Below are positions 44,779-53,483 of a stretch of DNA of 64,000 nt, one piece after another. The notes under the pieces were generated by a model, which saw only the letters and a list, made by a program, of their open reading frames with translations, ran no database searches and had not been told where the DNA came from. The stretch is from Bacteroidales bacterium. Its GTDB lineage: Bacteria > Bacteroidota > Bacteroidia > Bacteroidales > UBA932. The stretch is from the NCBI GenBank assembly GCA_021371955.1, contig JAJFVD010000007.1, forward strand, positions 1 to 64,000, in the 5' to 3' direction. The position numbers and the translations under genes are program-made. Numbering within the stretch: the stretch's first letter is position 1; the number at the start of each line of letters is the position of its first letter.

Positions 44779-46194
44779 ATGAAAAAAATATCACTATATA
44801 CTTTATTGTTGGCCCTCTCATTTTGGGCTACAGGCTGTAGTCTGGAAACAGATCCAAACTCGGCCATACCTACCGAAGATGCCTTTAACAAAACACAAGA
44901 TGTTCAGAACGGCATGCATGGGGCCTACGCCTCGTTAGGAGATTACAGATTTCTGGGGAACTATGTTCTGTCTCTTGCCGATATGGCTTCAGATATTTCT
45001 ATTGCAGACAACTCGTCCGGACATTTTGTAGCAATAAACCTATGGAATATAAATGTAGATACTCCGGAGCTTTCCGACATGTGGACAAAAGGATATGAAG
45101 TAATTGACAGATGTACCCGTGGTATTAACGGAGCTAAGGCACTATTGGCAAACCCAACAGAGAACGCATTAACAGCTCAGGATATTGTCAACCTTAATTC
45201 GTATGTTTCTCAGATGTATGCGATGAGGTCTCTGACTTCATTTATGTTAGTCAACATTTACGGACTTCCATACAAAGCCGGTACCCCAAATAGTCAGCTT
45301 GGTATTGTTCTCGTAGACCTAGAACCAATTCCGGCTTATACAAATGTACTCAGATCTACAGTGGCACAAACATATACCCAAATACTGAAAGATATTGCAA
45401 GTGCGAAGACGCATCTTAATTCATTGACTACATCTCAAAAGAGAGCAGTTAATCAGTATTACCTTAACGAAGCTGCTGTATATGCTCTCGAAGCAAGGGT
45501 TAAACTCTTTATGCAGGATTATCCGGGTGCAAAAACTGCTGCTCAGGCTGCAATTGACAAAAGAGCTTCCGGGAATGTTTCCAATGCAGATTATGTACAA
45601 ATGTGGAGTTCAACAGCAATTACAAATGAAGATATATTTACGATTGTAAAATCGGAAGCAGACAACCTCTCTTCAAATTCAATCAATACTCTCTACAACT
45701 CTTATGGCGGATTCTTATCTCAGTTTACACTAAGTAAATTTGGAGCTAACGATATAAGAAAAGGCATAATTGATGGAGACCATCCTGCAAAATTTGATGG
45801 TAATGGAGCCTCAGAGGCAGTGGGGAATATTCCTATTTTCAGAAAATCTGAGATGTATCTGATTATTGCAGAAGCATCCGCCCAGCAAACTCAGATTGCC
45901 GATGCCCAGAATGCTCTTTTCTACACAGCAAAGCGCAATCTGGATATAACATCAGCAACTGCTTTACCCGACACAAAAACTGCATTATTATCGTTTATAG
46001 CCGATGAAAGAATAAGAGAATTTTTTCAGGAGGGTCACAGAATGTATGACCTGAGAAGAACGGGTGCCGCTGCTACAATTGCCGGCACAGCAAATTATGT
46101 TTTGGCCACTTTCGTATATCCTATTCCTGCAAATGAGATCAACTCAGGATTTGGTGTAGAACAGAATCCTAATTGGTCAAGTACACTTCCATAG
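44779..46194 (+). CDS. SusD/RagB-type outer membrane lipoprotein
   Basis: 471 residues. Lipoprotein signal with the lipobox cysteine at residue 20 (SFWATGCSLE). The SusD fold of TPR-like helices is shown by TKGYEVIDRCTRGINGAKAL, RALTSFM-like MRSLTSFMLVNIYGLPY, YYLNEAAVYALEARVKLFMQDYPGA, and the end motif RIREFFQEGHRMYDLRR...YPIPANEIN. It binds the ligand on the cell surface and hands it to the SusC encoded 24 bases upstream. A terminator follows, so the unit is two genes only. Confidence 0.93.
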   Translation: MKKISLYTLLLALSFWATGCSLETDPNSAIPTEDAFNKTQDVQNGMHGAYASLGDYRFLGNYVLSLADMASDISIADNSSGHFVAINLWNINVDTPELSDMWTKGYEVIDRCTRGINGAKALLANPTENALTAQDIVNLNSYVSQMYAMRSLTSFMLVNIYGLPYKAGTPNSQLGIVLVDLEPIPAYTNVLRSTVAQTYTQILKDIASAKTHLNSLTTSQKRAVNQYYLNEAAVYALEARVKLFMQDYPGAKTAAQAAIDKRASGNVSNADYVQMWSSTAITNEDIFTIVKSEADNLSSNSINTLYNSYGGFLSQFTLSKFGANDIRKGIIDGDHPAKFDGNGASEAVGNIPIFRKSEMYLIIAEASAQQTQIADAQNALFYTAKRNLDITSATALPDTKTALLSFIADERIREFFQEGHRMYDLRRTGAAATIAGTANYVLATFVYPIPANEINSGFGVEQNPNWSSTLP

Positions 46195-46224
46195 TTAAGC
46201 ATAAAAAAGTTTATCTCTTTTTTG

Positions 46225-46258
46225 ATAGTTGCAATTGAAAAATTGCAACTATTTTTTT
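46225..46258 (+). terminator. Terminator of the susC-susD unit
   Basis: A perfect 12-base stem ATAGTTGCAATT/AATTGCAACTAT with a GAAA loop is followed by a run of T. Confidence 0.85.
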
Positions 46259-46343
46259 ATTTATTCGTCTAACATATGAAGTTAGGATTAAAATCCATAG
46301 GGTATTTTAAGTTTCAGCAATCTTATATATAAATACAGTTTGT

Positions 46344-46628
46344 ATGCATTTTTCAGAACCATATGTAAATGATTTTGTAATAATCAAAGAGATGGAGCCC
46401 GTGAACAATGAAGACATAAGGCTAAGGAATAATCAGGAAAATGAGAGTTTTTTTGAAGCAGATGGTCTGTATCGGCCATTTGAAAAATTATCTGCTATTG
46501 AATTACTTATTACTTTGGAAAGGAGTGATAAAAATTCAATTGACAGATATCTTAACGAAATGAGCTACTCAAAAAAAGAAGCCTTATATTACGCCTTAAG
46601 TAAAATGGATAAAAACCTTGATGAGTAA
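46344..46628 (+). CDS. Small hypothetical protein
   Basis: 94 residues, acidic, no recognised domain. The reading frame has a plausible ATG and ends 6 bases before the convergent membrane protein gene ends. It lies after the SusD terminator and would need its own promoter; none was identified. The composition (many Asn, Glu, Lys, Asp) and two amphipathic helices (SAIELLITLERSDKNSIDRYLNEM) are compatible with a real cytosolic protein, but expression is unproven. Confidence 0.5.
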   Translation: MHFSEPYVNDFVIIKEMEPVNNEDIRLRNNQENESFFEADGLYRPFEKLSAIELLITLERSDKNSIDRYLNEMSYSKKEALYYALSKMDKNLDE

Positions 46629-46633
46629 AGCGA

Positions 46634-47032
46634 TTACTTTTGCTTAGGCAAAAACCACGCAAGCATCAGGCACAATATCCCCCAACCCGCAGTAGCAGGC
46701 TGCATCCATGATACGTATCCTATTATAACTATCTGAACAGTAAGCCACGTAAATACAACGGCCATCGCTGCAAATACAGTCTTACGCGCAAGATGATGGC
46801 CCATGAAACAGAGGATTGAGGCCGTGAGAAAAGATCCTCCAACAATAACAAACAGAATTAAACTTGGAATAAAAAAGGATTTGAATGGGCTCCCATCAAG
46901 CCATTCAAGAGGAACTCCTTCCGCTCCGCTCATTCCGTAATAACCTCCCCCAAAGGCATTCAATGCGCCAAATGCAAGCAGGATACCCAATGTGTATCGC
47001 AATGTGCTTGCCGGTTTTTTAGGTTTATTCAT
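46634..47032 (-). CDS. Small four-helix membrane protein
   Basis: 132 residues, four hydrophobic segments (about 11-31, 51-75, 85-105 and 110-128). The sequence is of a common unnamed Bacteroidetes type with LGILLAFGALNAFGGGYYGMSG near the start. It starts 13 bases after the next gene's stop and may be in an operon with the acetyltransferases. Function unknown. Confidence 0.75.
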   Translation of the reverse strand: MNKPKKPASTLRYTLGILLAFGALNAFGGGYYGMSGAEGVPLEWLDGSPFKSFFIPSLILFVIVGGSFLTASILCFMGHHLARKTVFAAMAVVFTWLTVQIVIIGYVSWMQPATAGWGILCLMLAWFLPKQK

Positions 47033-47045
47033 TGTTTAAGTTTGG

Positions 47046-47534
47046 TTATATGTTTTTTTGCATCCAGATAATATCAAATGGCTTTCCCCGTTTTGTAATG
47101 ATTCTTTCAAACCGTCCACATTGCTTAAATCCGTTGTTATGGTGGAAGGAAAGACTCTGAGGATTTTCGGACGAAATACTTGCCAGTATCGTTTTAATTC
47201 CCATGCTTGCCGCATCCGATTCTAGCCTTTTAAGGGCAGCTTTTCCAACACCCATTCCGGTATAATCCTTATTTATAAAATAGGTTATCTCGGCACTTTC
47301 TTTAAAAGTAGAGTGGGGGTTGTATGGACGGAGAAAGCAAAAGCCAATGATCTTATCAGCATCATAAATTGTATAGGCAGGATATCCTTTTGTCAGCTCA
47401 AGAAATTTGCCAAAGAATTCAACCGGCATCACTTTGTCCGGATATGCAGCTAAACTGTTTTCAATATAATAGTTATAGATTTCCATGTTTTCTCTGGCAT
47501 GCTCAATAGACATCTGTATGAATTCAATCTTCAT
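47046..47534 (-). CDS. GNAT-family N-acetyltransferase
   Basis: 162 residues. The acetyl-CoA loop is KDYTGMGVGKAALKRLESDA (motif A), with ISSENPQSLSFHHNNGFKQCGRF as motif B. The N-terminus MKIEFIQMSIEHARENMEIYNYYIENSLAAY is like the phosphinothricin-acetyltransferase group, but substrates vary. It follows a second acetyltransferase gene. Confidence 0.85.
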   Translation of the reverse strand: MKIEFIQMSIEHARENMEIYNYYIENSLAAYPDKVMPVEFFGKFLELTKGYPAYTIYDADKIIGFCFLRPYNPHSTFKESAEITYFINKDYTGMGVGKAALKRLESDAASMGIKTILASISSENPQSLSFHHNNGFKQCGRFERIITKRGKPFDIIWMQKNI

Positions 47535-47565
47535 AATTTTACACTATTTCAGTTTATCTTAAACA

Positions 47566-48114
47566 TTATTTATAGGGTTTGAAGTCTCTTTTAAGCATAC
47601 TGAATAAATCCAGGTCCGTGAATTTATCGTTTATGAGTAATTCTCCGTCGTGCTCAATACCTTCATGACAGAATCCAAGCCTCTGCGGGATTTTCTTACT
47701 TGAAAAATTCCCCGTTGCACACTTAATCTGAATCCTGTTCATTCCCAAGTCGTCAAACAAAAATTGCATAAGCCTGAGGACAGATTGGGTTATTATTCCT
47801 CTTTTTTGAAATTTTTCTGAAAGCCAGTAACCTATTTCTGTTCTTTTATTTGCCTTGTCCGTGTCCTTTGTCCCAATCAAACCTGCGAATTCCCCCTCAA
47901 AATGAATCACAAAAGTGAATTCCTTTGTCTTTTCAGGAGTATCCATCATTGCTTTAATAAACCGTCTGGTATCTGTAACTTCCTTTGTATTGTCAATAAA
48001 TGGCAGCCATTTCCTAAGATATTCCCGCTGTGAGTCAATAGTTCTGAATATGTCATTAGCATCGGAAAGATCAATCTCTTTAAGAGAGATGGCAGCGTTA
48101 ACAGTGAGGGTCAT
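47566..48114 (-). CDS. RimJ/RimL-type N-acetyltransferase
   Basis: 182 residues. Motif A is KFQKRGIITQSVLRLMQFLF after IGYWLSEK, and SSKKIPQRLGFCHEGIEHDGE matches the C-terminal motif of ribosomal-protein serine acetyltransferases such as RimL. Its real target could be a protein N-terminus or a small amine. It may be co-transcribed with the next gene. Confidence 0.85.
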   Translation of the reverse strand: MTLTVNAAISLKEIDLSDANDIFRTIDSQREYLRKWLPFIDNTKEVTDTRRFIKAMMDTPEKTKEFTFVIHFEGEFAGLIGTKDTDKANKRTEIGYWLSEKFQKRGIITQSVLRLMQFLFDDLGMNRIQIKCATGNFSSKKIPQRLGFCHEGIEHDGELLINDKFTDLDLFSMLKRDFKPYK

Positions 48115-48174
48115 AGAGTATGAATTTTAAGCTGATGTAAAACTACAAAACAATTTTAAACAAATCAGAAAAGA

Positions 48175-48465
48175 TCATTGCTTGTTAATCAATCTGTCAA
48201 GGCCGGTATATGGTTTTAGTTCACATAAATCAAAACCGCTTAACCCTTTTTGTGCTATTGGCATTTCTTTGAGAATATTTTCTGCTTCTTCACGGCTACC
48301 ACACTCCAATACAAGAACAGCATTGTGAGATTCTGTGAAATATATCTCTCTGATTTTATCTTTTTTTATCAGATTATATACACATTTAGCCTCCTCTTGT
48401 AATATTGCCTGCTCATTTTGCCATTTTACTCCGGCTGTTTCCTTTTCGACTGCAAGAAATTTCAT
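48175..48465 (-). CDS. Small ferredoxin-like-fold protein, muconolactone isomerase/YCII-like
   Basis: 96 residues. The alternating pattern (KFLAVEKETAGVKWQNEQAILQEEAKCVYNLIKKDKIREIYFTESHNAVLVLECGSREEAENILKEMPIAQKG) matches the dimeric ferredoxin-like fold shared by muconolactone isomerase-like and YCII-like proteins. No catalytic residues are obvious. It lies upstream of the acetyltransferase genes on the same strand, about 60 bases away. Confidence 0.65.
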   Translation of the reverse strand: MKFLAVEKETAGVKWQNEQAILQEEAKCVYNLIKKDKIREIYFTESHNAVLVLECGSREEAENILKEMPIAQKGLSGFDLCELKPYTGLDRLINKQ

Positions 48466-48535
48466 TATTAACGGATTAATTAAATTTTTGAACTTTATAA
48501 TAACTCTTTCAAAAATAACAATAAACTGACAAAGA

Positions 48536-48565
48536 GTTGCAAATCAGAACTCTTTTTTAACTTTG
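48536..48565 (+). promoter_or_regulatory. Candidate promoter of the beta-propeller gene
   Basis: GTTG (48536-48539), an 18-base spacer and TAACTTTG (48558-48565), close to TTTG-N19-TAnnTTTG. An AAAGAGTT/AACTCTTT hairpin (48531-48538, 48548-48555) overlaps it. Confidence 0.45.
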
Positions 48566-48615
48566 TGAGCTGGCTAACCAATTTAAAAACATTTTTAATT
48601 TAAAGTTTTTATAAA

Positions 48616-49632
48616 ATGAAGATCTTACTGATTCTCTTTTTATTGATTGCTGGCAATATTGCATTGTCGGCTCAGGATACCACTAATGAGGGACGGAAAT
48701 TTACTATGTTAAGCGGAGCATATTTTGGACAGAAGTTACCCGGAATTGTTCCGGAGCTTTTCGCCCCCGGAATTATTTCAGACGGCTTGATAAACAGAGA
48801 TGTAGCTATATCTCCAGACGGAAATGAAATGTATTTTTGTATTTCAACCCAGAATTTTAGCTTTTCGTCCATTATTGTTACAAAACAGATAAATGGAAAA
48901 TGGACTAAACCGGAAGTTGCCTCTTTTGCTGCTGATCCAAGATATAAATATACCGAACCTGCATTTGCCATTGATGGTAAGAGATTCTTTTTTGCTTCAA
49001 ATATGCCAAAGGACGGAACAACTGATGCAGCAGGCGATTTTGATATTTGGGCAATTGACATAATAAAAGGAGAATGGGGGAAGCCATATAACATCGGAGA
49101 GCCTGTAAACACTCCCGGAGGGGAATTTTTCCCTTCTGTAACCAAAGGCGGAACACTCTATTTTACAAGAAATGATGCAGGAGTACAGACCTCTTTTATA
49201 TATCGTTCCCGCTTTATTAACGGGAAATACTCTGCCCCCGAAAAATTGCCTGAACAAATTAATTGCGGAGGAGACAGATATAATGCATATGTGGCAAAGG
49301 ATGAGAGTTTTGTAGTTGTTCCTGCACAGGGAGTCGAAAAAGGAAAATTTGGAGCATTATATTACATAGTATTCAGGAATGCAGATGGAAGCTGGCAAAG
49401 TCCGATAAACATGGGACCGCAAATTAATACTCCGGTTGGCCGTGGTTGGTCGTTCTATATATCTCCGGATAATAAATATCTTTTTTTCATGGCTACAAGA
49501 ACCAGTGAAGATAAAACTTTACCGCCCTCATTAAGTTTAGAGTTTTTTCAAAGTATTTCTCTCATGCCTCAGAACGGAAATCCCGATATTTACTGGGCAG
49601 ATTCAAAAATATTAGAAGGCCTTAAGCCCTAA
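48616..49632 (+). CDS. Secreted WD40-like (PD40) beta-propeller protein
   Basis: 338 residues with a signal peptide (LLILFLLIAGNIALSAQ). Repeated blade motifs are visible: VAISPDGNEMYFCI, PAFAIDGKRFFFASN...DFDIWAIDI, PSVTKGGTLYFTR, and WSFYISPDNKYLFFMA, the PD40 signature of TolB-like propellers. Such proteins are common in Bacteroidetes envelopes, with unknown ligands. It stands alone and overlaps the convergent hydE end by 4 bases. Confidence 0.8.
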   Translation: MKILLILFLLIAGNIALSAQDTTNEGRKFTMLSGAYFGQKLPGIVPELFAPGIISDGLINRDVAISPDGNEMYFCISTQNFSFSSIIVTKQINGKWTKPEVASFAADPRYKYTEPAFAIDGKRFFFASNMPKDGTTDAAGDFDIWAIDIIKGEWGKPYNIGEPVNTPGGEFFPSVTKGGTLYFTRNDAGVQTSFIYRSRFINGKYSAPEKLPEQINCGGDRYNAYVAKDESFVVVPAQGVEKGKFGALYYIVFRNADGSWQSPINMGPQINTPVGRGWSFYISPDNKYLFFMATRTSEDKTLPPSLSLEFFQSISLMPQNGNPDIYWADSKILEGLKP

Positions 49633-50711
49633 CGAATTTTTTGGAAATGATGCTTTGAGTCTCCCCATTCATCATAGGCTATCGTGTTGTTCGTGATTGC
49701 AACCCTCCATTCTATACAAGACTGGCAATCTTCCGGGTTTTCGTCGGTACAGGGTTTATTGTCATAAAGTCTGTAGGAATCACGGTATTTTCCGGGAGTT
49801 ATATTTGGCATAAGTACATTAGCACCTATTTTTATTGCTCTCTCTCTTCCCATTTTTTCAATAGACTGAAGGGCTGTCGCTGCGGCTATGTTTATGTCCT
49901 TCATTATTATTCTTAGAACTGCAATCATCTTTAAAGTTAGTTCAAATCTTTCCTTAAGCGGTAGGAGAGCATCTTTGTATTGGTAAAGCGGAGTATCCTT
50001 GTGCTCAATATAAGGACCCATTCCCACCATGTCAATATCCATCTGTTTAATCCATAGCAAATCATTTGCAAGATCTTCATAAGTCTGAAAGGGGAGTCCT
50101 ATCATAACTCCTGTGCCGGTCTGGTACCCGATGGATTTTAGATTATTCAGAGCCTCGATTCTTTCTTCAAAGGAGTGAAGTTTGTCGTTGGGATGAATTT
50201 TATAATACAACTCTTTATTTGTCGTTTCAATTCGAAGCAGATATCTGGATGCTCCGTGATCAAACCACTGCCGGTATGTTTCATAAGTTTGTTCTCCGCA
50301 GGAGAGAGTAACACGTAGTTTACCATCTGACATTTCCGCGATTTTGTCGAGAAGATTTGTAACTCTTTTTGTAAATGCACGGCTTTTAATCTCTCCGGAT
50401 TGCAGAACAATAGAACCATATCTGTTTTCAAAAGCAAACTTTGCAGCATGGATTATTTCAACGTCGGATATGTTGTAACGACTCACATTTATATTCGATT
50501 TTCTTATGCCGCAATATTTACAATCCTTACGGCATAAGTTCGAAAATTCGATTAACCCTCTGAGATATACTATGTTATCTACGAACGTTTTCTTAACTTC
50601 TGCAGATTTTGCATACAATTCTTTCAATTCGCTGCCTTCACATTTTAATAATCCCACAATATCCTGTGCTGTAAGTTCGCTTTTATTGAGAAGTATGTTC
50701 TGGATAGTCAT
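49629..50711 (-). CDS. hydE: HydE-like radical SAM enzyme ([FeFe]-hydrogenase maturation)
   Basis: 360 residues. CRKDCKYC carries the radical SAM cysteines at 60, 64 and 67 within LRGLIEFSNLCRKDCKYCGIR, the motif typical of HydE; SGEIKSR, TLSCGEQTYETYRQWFDHGASRYLLRIET and TGVMIGLPFQTYEDLANDLLWI match the barrel. HydE builds part of the dithiomethylamine bridge of the hydrogenase H-cluster, but HydF, HydG and a hydrogenase are not in the window. The C-terminus has CTDENPEDCQSC, which might bind another cluster. It follows cusB by 12 bases at the end of a metal-efflux operon, an unexpected place. A BioB- or PylB-like activity cannot be excluded. Confidence 0.85.
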   Translation of the reverse strand: MTIQNILLNKSELTAQDIVGLLKCEGSELKELYAKSAEVKKTFVDNIVYLRGLIEFSNLCRKDCKYCGIRKSNINVSRYNISDVEIIHAAKFAFENRYGSIVLQSGEIKSRAFTKRVTNLLDKIAEMSDGKLRVTLSCGEQTYETYRQWFDHGASRYLLRIETTNKELYYKIHPNDKLHSFEERIEALNNLKSIGYQTGTGVMIGLPFQTYEDLANDLLWIKQMDIDMVGMGPYIEHKDTPLYQYKDALLPLKERFELTLKMIAVLRIIMKDINIAAATALQSIEKMGRERAIKIGANVLMPNITPGKYRDSYRLYDNKPCTDENPEDCQSCIEWRVAITNNTIAYDEWGDSKHHFQKIR

Positions 50712-50723
50712 CTGTTACCTATT

Positions 50724-52016
50724 TTACATTTTCATCTTTGAGTGATCGACAATTGCCGGTTTTGCTTTACCGGATGAGTTCATCATACTCGGTTTGCCTT
50801 CGAGTTGAGAAGCGGCATCAACACTGAATGCTCCCTGTGTAACAATCTCTTCTCCCTCTTCCAGTCCGCTTAAAACTACAAAACTGCTTCCAAGAGCAGG
50901 TCCCAGTTCAATTTCGCGGAGCTTAAAGATTATATCATCGGTATATGGCTGTTTGACATATACAATCGACCGTTTACCTGTCCAAAGAACCGCAGAACGG
51001 GGTATGATAAGTTTATCTTTGTATTCTGTGAGATTTGCGTTAATAATTCCGGTTGTAAACATTTCCGGTTTTAATTTTCCTGACTCATTACTTATTTCTA
51101 CCCTCACTTTTGTGACACGGTTTACCGGATCAATTACCGGATCAATGAATGAAATATTCCCGGCAAAGGTTTTCCCGGGAATTGCCTGAACGGTAAAGTT
51201 CAATCTGTCTCCTTTTTTTATGAATGGCAAATCGCTTTCATACGCATCAAACATAACCCAGAGCCTGGACAGGTTTGAAATTTCGAACATAGGCGTCCCC
51301 TGAGAAACATAATCGCCATTACTCACTAGCCTTCGCGTAATAATACCAGAAGTGCCGGCATAAACCTCAAAATTGGTTTTAATTTTCCCTGAATTCTCGA
51401 TTTCATTTATCTGCGTCTCGCTTAGTTTCCATAATCGCAGTTTCTCTTTGGCCGCATCGAAAATTTCTGGCTGGCTCTCTTTGGTTTTTGCTGCTTCAAA
51501 CAATTCTTGTTGGGCGGTTATGAGTTCGGGAGAATAAATGAGCGCAAGTGCCTGACCTTTTCTCACACTCTCTCCTGTAAAGTTTACCAACAGTTTTTCA
51601 ATCCTTCCGGATATGTGAGATACCTGACTTTGCAACTGTCTTTCATCTGCCTGAATTTTTCCATATAAACGGACTTCTTTTACAGGCTTATGGTACGATA
51701 CTACAGAAGTCATCACATTTGCAAGCTCTGCAGCCTCCTTGGTAAGATGTACTTCATTGGAATCAACGGCTATATCGCTTTGATTAACCGGAATCAAATC
51801 CATAGCGCAAATAGGACATTTCCCCGGCTCGTGCATTCTTATATTCGGGTGCATAGAACATGTCCAGATTGTCTCTTTTCCAACCTGTTCTGAGTGATCA
51901 TGCTCTTGCTCAATGCTCTTAGGAGACTGGAAAAGAATCCAGCCGATTAATAATCCGCTTGCTAAAAATGAAGCATTTAGGATATGCTTTTTTGAAAATA
52001 TATTTTTTGTATTCAT
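50724..52016 (-). CDS. cusB: CusB-type periplasmic adaptor with heavy-metal-binding domain
   Basis: 430 residues. An N-terminal membrane anchor is followed by a heavy-metal-binding motif (TCSMHPN...GKCPICAMDLIP). The adaptor body has barrel-sandwich and hairpin segments: VSHISGRIEKLLVNFTGESVRKGQALALIYSPELITAQQEL, VYAGTSGIITRRLVSNGDYVSQGTPMFEI and the beta-barrel FTVQAIPGKTFAGNISFIDP. It links the RND pump to the outer-membrane channel encoded upstream (12-base gap). Copper or silver is the likely cargo from the adaptor type and neighbours. Confidence 0.9.
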   Translation of the reverse strand: MNTKNIFSKKHILNASFLASGLLIGWILFQSPKSIEQEHDHSEQVGKETIWTCSMHPNIRMHEPGKCPICAMDLIPVNQSDIAVDSNEVHLTKEAAELANVMTSVVSYHKPVKEVRLYGKIQADERQLQSQVSHISGRIEKLLVNFTGESVRKGQALALIYSPELITAQQELFEAAKTKESQPEIFDAAKEKLRLWKLSETQINEIENSGKIKTNFEVYAGTSGIITRRLVSNGDYVSQGTPMFEISNLSRLWVMFDAYESDLPFIKKGDRLNFTVQAIPGKTFAGNISFIDPVIDPVNRVTKVRVEISNESGKLKPEMFTTGIINANLTEYKDKLIIPRSAVLWTGKRSIVYVKQPYTDDIIFKLREIELGPALGSSFVVLSGLEEGEEIVTQGAFSVDAASQLEGKPSMMNSSGKAKPAIVDHSKMKM

Positions 52017-52028
52017 TTTGTTTTGAAT

Positions 52029-53483
52029 TTACTGTTTATACCCTTTGGCAGTTATTCTGTTTACTAGTGCAACAGATGTGTTATAATCCGTTAATGCCTC
52101 AACCGACTTGTATTCATAATCCAACAATTGCTGGCGTATTCTTAAAATGTCCGTTAACGAAGAGCCTGCCGAGGAAAAATTTCTGATCATTAAATCTAAA
52201 GTTTTTTTCGCCAGTTCACTTTGCCCCGAATATAAATCTATCCGGCGCCAAGCATCCTTAAAGAGCTGGATAGCTTCTAAATACTCTGTTTGAAGTGAAT
52301 TTGAAACAGCCACGTAATTTTGCTTTGCAGCCGAACTTAACATTTCAGCTTCTCTTTGCATTGCATTATACTTTTTTCTGAAAATTGGAAGTGTCAACGA
52401 TACCATAGGCATAATCATATTCTTGCCATTCATTGGTGATGTAGACATTTCACTCTTATTGATAATCGTATAATTTACTCCCAGGCCAATCATCGGGTAA
52501 CCCATAGATTTTGTCATCTGCCTTCTTGCCTGGTACGACTGTTCTTCATACTTAAGCATTGTCAGCATAGGATTATTTTCTACCACACTTAAATAATTGC
52601 TGTCAATTTCTTTTGCGGCGGAGACCATGGCCAGAGTGTCGGGAGTATAAACTACTGTATTAACAGGTCTGTTAAGATAACTGTTAAAACGGGCAGTAAT
52701 TGTATTTCGGCTGTTTTTTAACAATTCAATGCTGTTCTCTAGTTCTCTTATCTCTATTTGAATACGGTACAAATCGGAAAGTCCGGAAGTCCCGGACGAA
52801 GATTCCATCGAACTGCCTCCCATTTGAGATGAGGAACTCTTTCCGGAAATACCTGAAAAATTTCCGGAAGTGTTACCCATAGATTGCATCCCTCCTGATC
52901 CTGATGCAGAGGATTGAGAGTTCTCTCCCTGCATTGAGTTCACCGGTTGAGACCTAAAACCTGTTGCAGATGATGGCGATTTAAACTTAATAAGTGATAG
53001 ACGCTCAATTGTTTGCAATAGTTCAATGTTCTTTCTTGATATCTTAATATTTTGCTGAATGCTGTATAATTCGTACCATGTTTTAAGAACATCAAAACTT
53101 ACCTGAAGCTTTGCATCCAGAAAGAATTCATACTTTGCTTTTGCCATCAGACTCATTTCGTTCCGGCCATTTTTTAGAACTCCAAACCATGGGAACATTT
53201 GCATCAGTTTTAAATCTGCTACCTGCATACCATCTATCAATTCCATTGGCTTCAAAAATATTCCGGCATTCAGTTCCGGATCGGGCAGAGAACCAACTTG
53301 AAAAACTTTCTGCAGAGCAGCTTCGTACTCATAATATTTTTGTAGCACAACAGGATTGTTTTTTGTAGCAATTTCAAGATATTGGCTAAGAGAATCCTGC
53401 TTTGAAAATCCTTTTGCAGTATAGCCAAAGGATATCCAAAAAAACATAAAGAGAATTATTTTATTTACTAGTATTTTCTTCAT
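52029..53483 (-). CDS. cusC: TolC-family outer membrane channel with Ser/Gly/Met-rich insertion
   Basis: 484 residues from ATG 53483; an upstream ATG at 53513 is possible. Signal peptide to about 26. Helices of the TolC fold are seen in SQYLEIATKNNPVVLQKYYEYEAALQKVFQVGSLPDPELNAGIF and the C-terminal AEMLSSAAKQNYVAVSNSLQTEYLEAIQLFKDAW...YNTSVALVNRITAKG. Residues about 169-244 hold a low-complexity insertion rich in Ser, Gly and Met (Met at 184, 199, 202, 221 and 226) that could be a metal-binding or flexible loop. It is the outer channel of the CusABC efflux system. Its start overlaps the cusA end by 23 bases. Confidence 0.88.
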   Translation of the reverse strand: MKKILVNKIILFMFFWISFGYTAKGFSKQDSLSQYLEIATKNNPVVLQKYYEYEAALQKVFQVGSLPDPELNAGIFLKPMELIDGMQVADLKLMQMFPWFGVLKNGRNEMSLMAKAKYEFFLDAKLQVSFDVLKTWYELYSIQQNIKISRKNIELLQTIERLSLIKFKSPSSATGFRSQPVNSMQGENSQSSASGSGGMQSMGNTSGNFSGISGKSSSSQMGGSSMESSSGTSGLSDLYRIQIEIRELENSIELLKNSRNTITARFNSYLNRPVNTVVYTPDTLAMVSAAKEIDSNYLSVVENNPMLTMLKYEEQSYQARRQMTKSMGYPMIGLGVNYTIINKSEMSTSPMNGKNMIMPMVSLTLPIFRKKYNAMQREAEMLSSAAKQNYVAVSNSLQTEYLEAIQLFKDAWRRIDLYSGQSELAKKTLDLMIRNFSSAGSSLTDILRIRQQLLDYEYKSVEALTDYNTSVALVNRITAKGYKQ

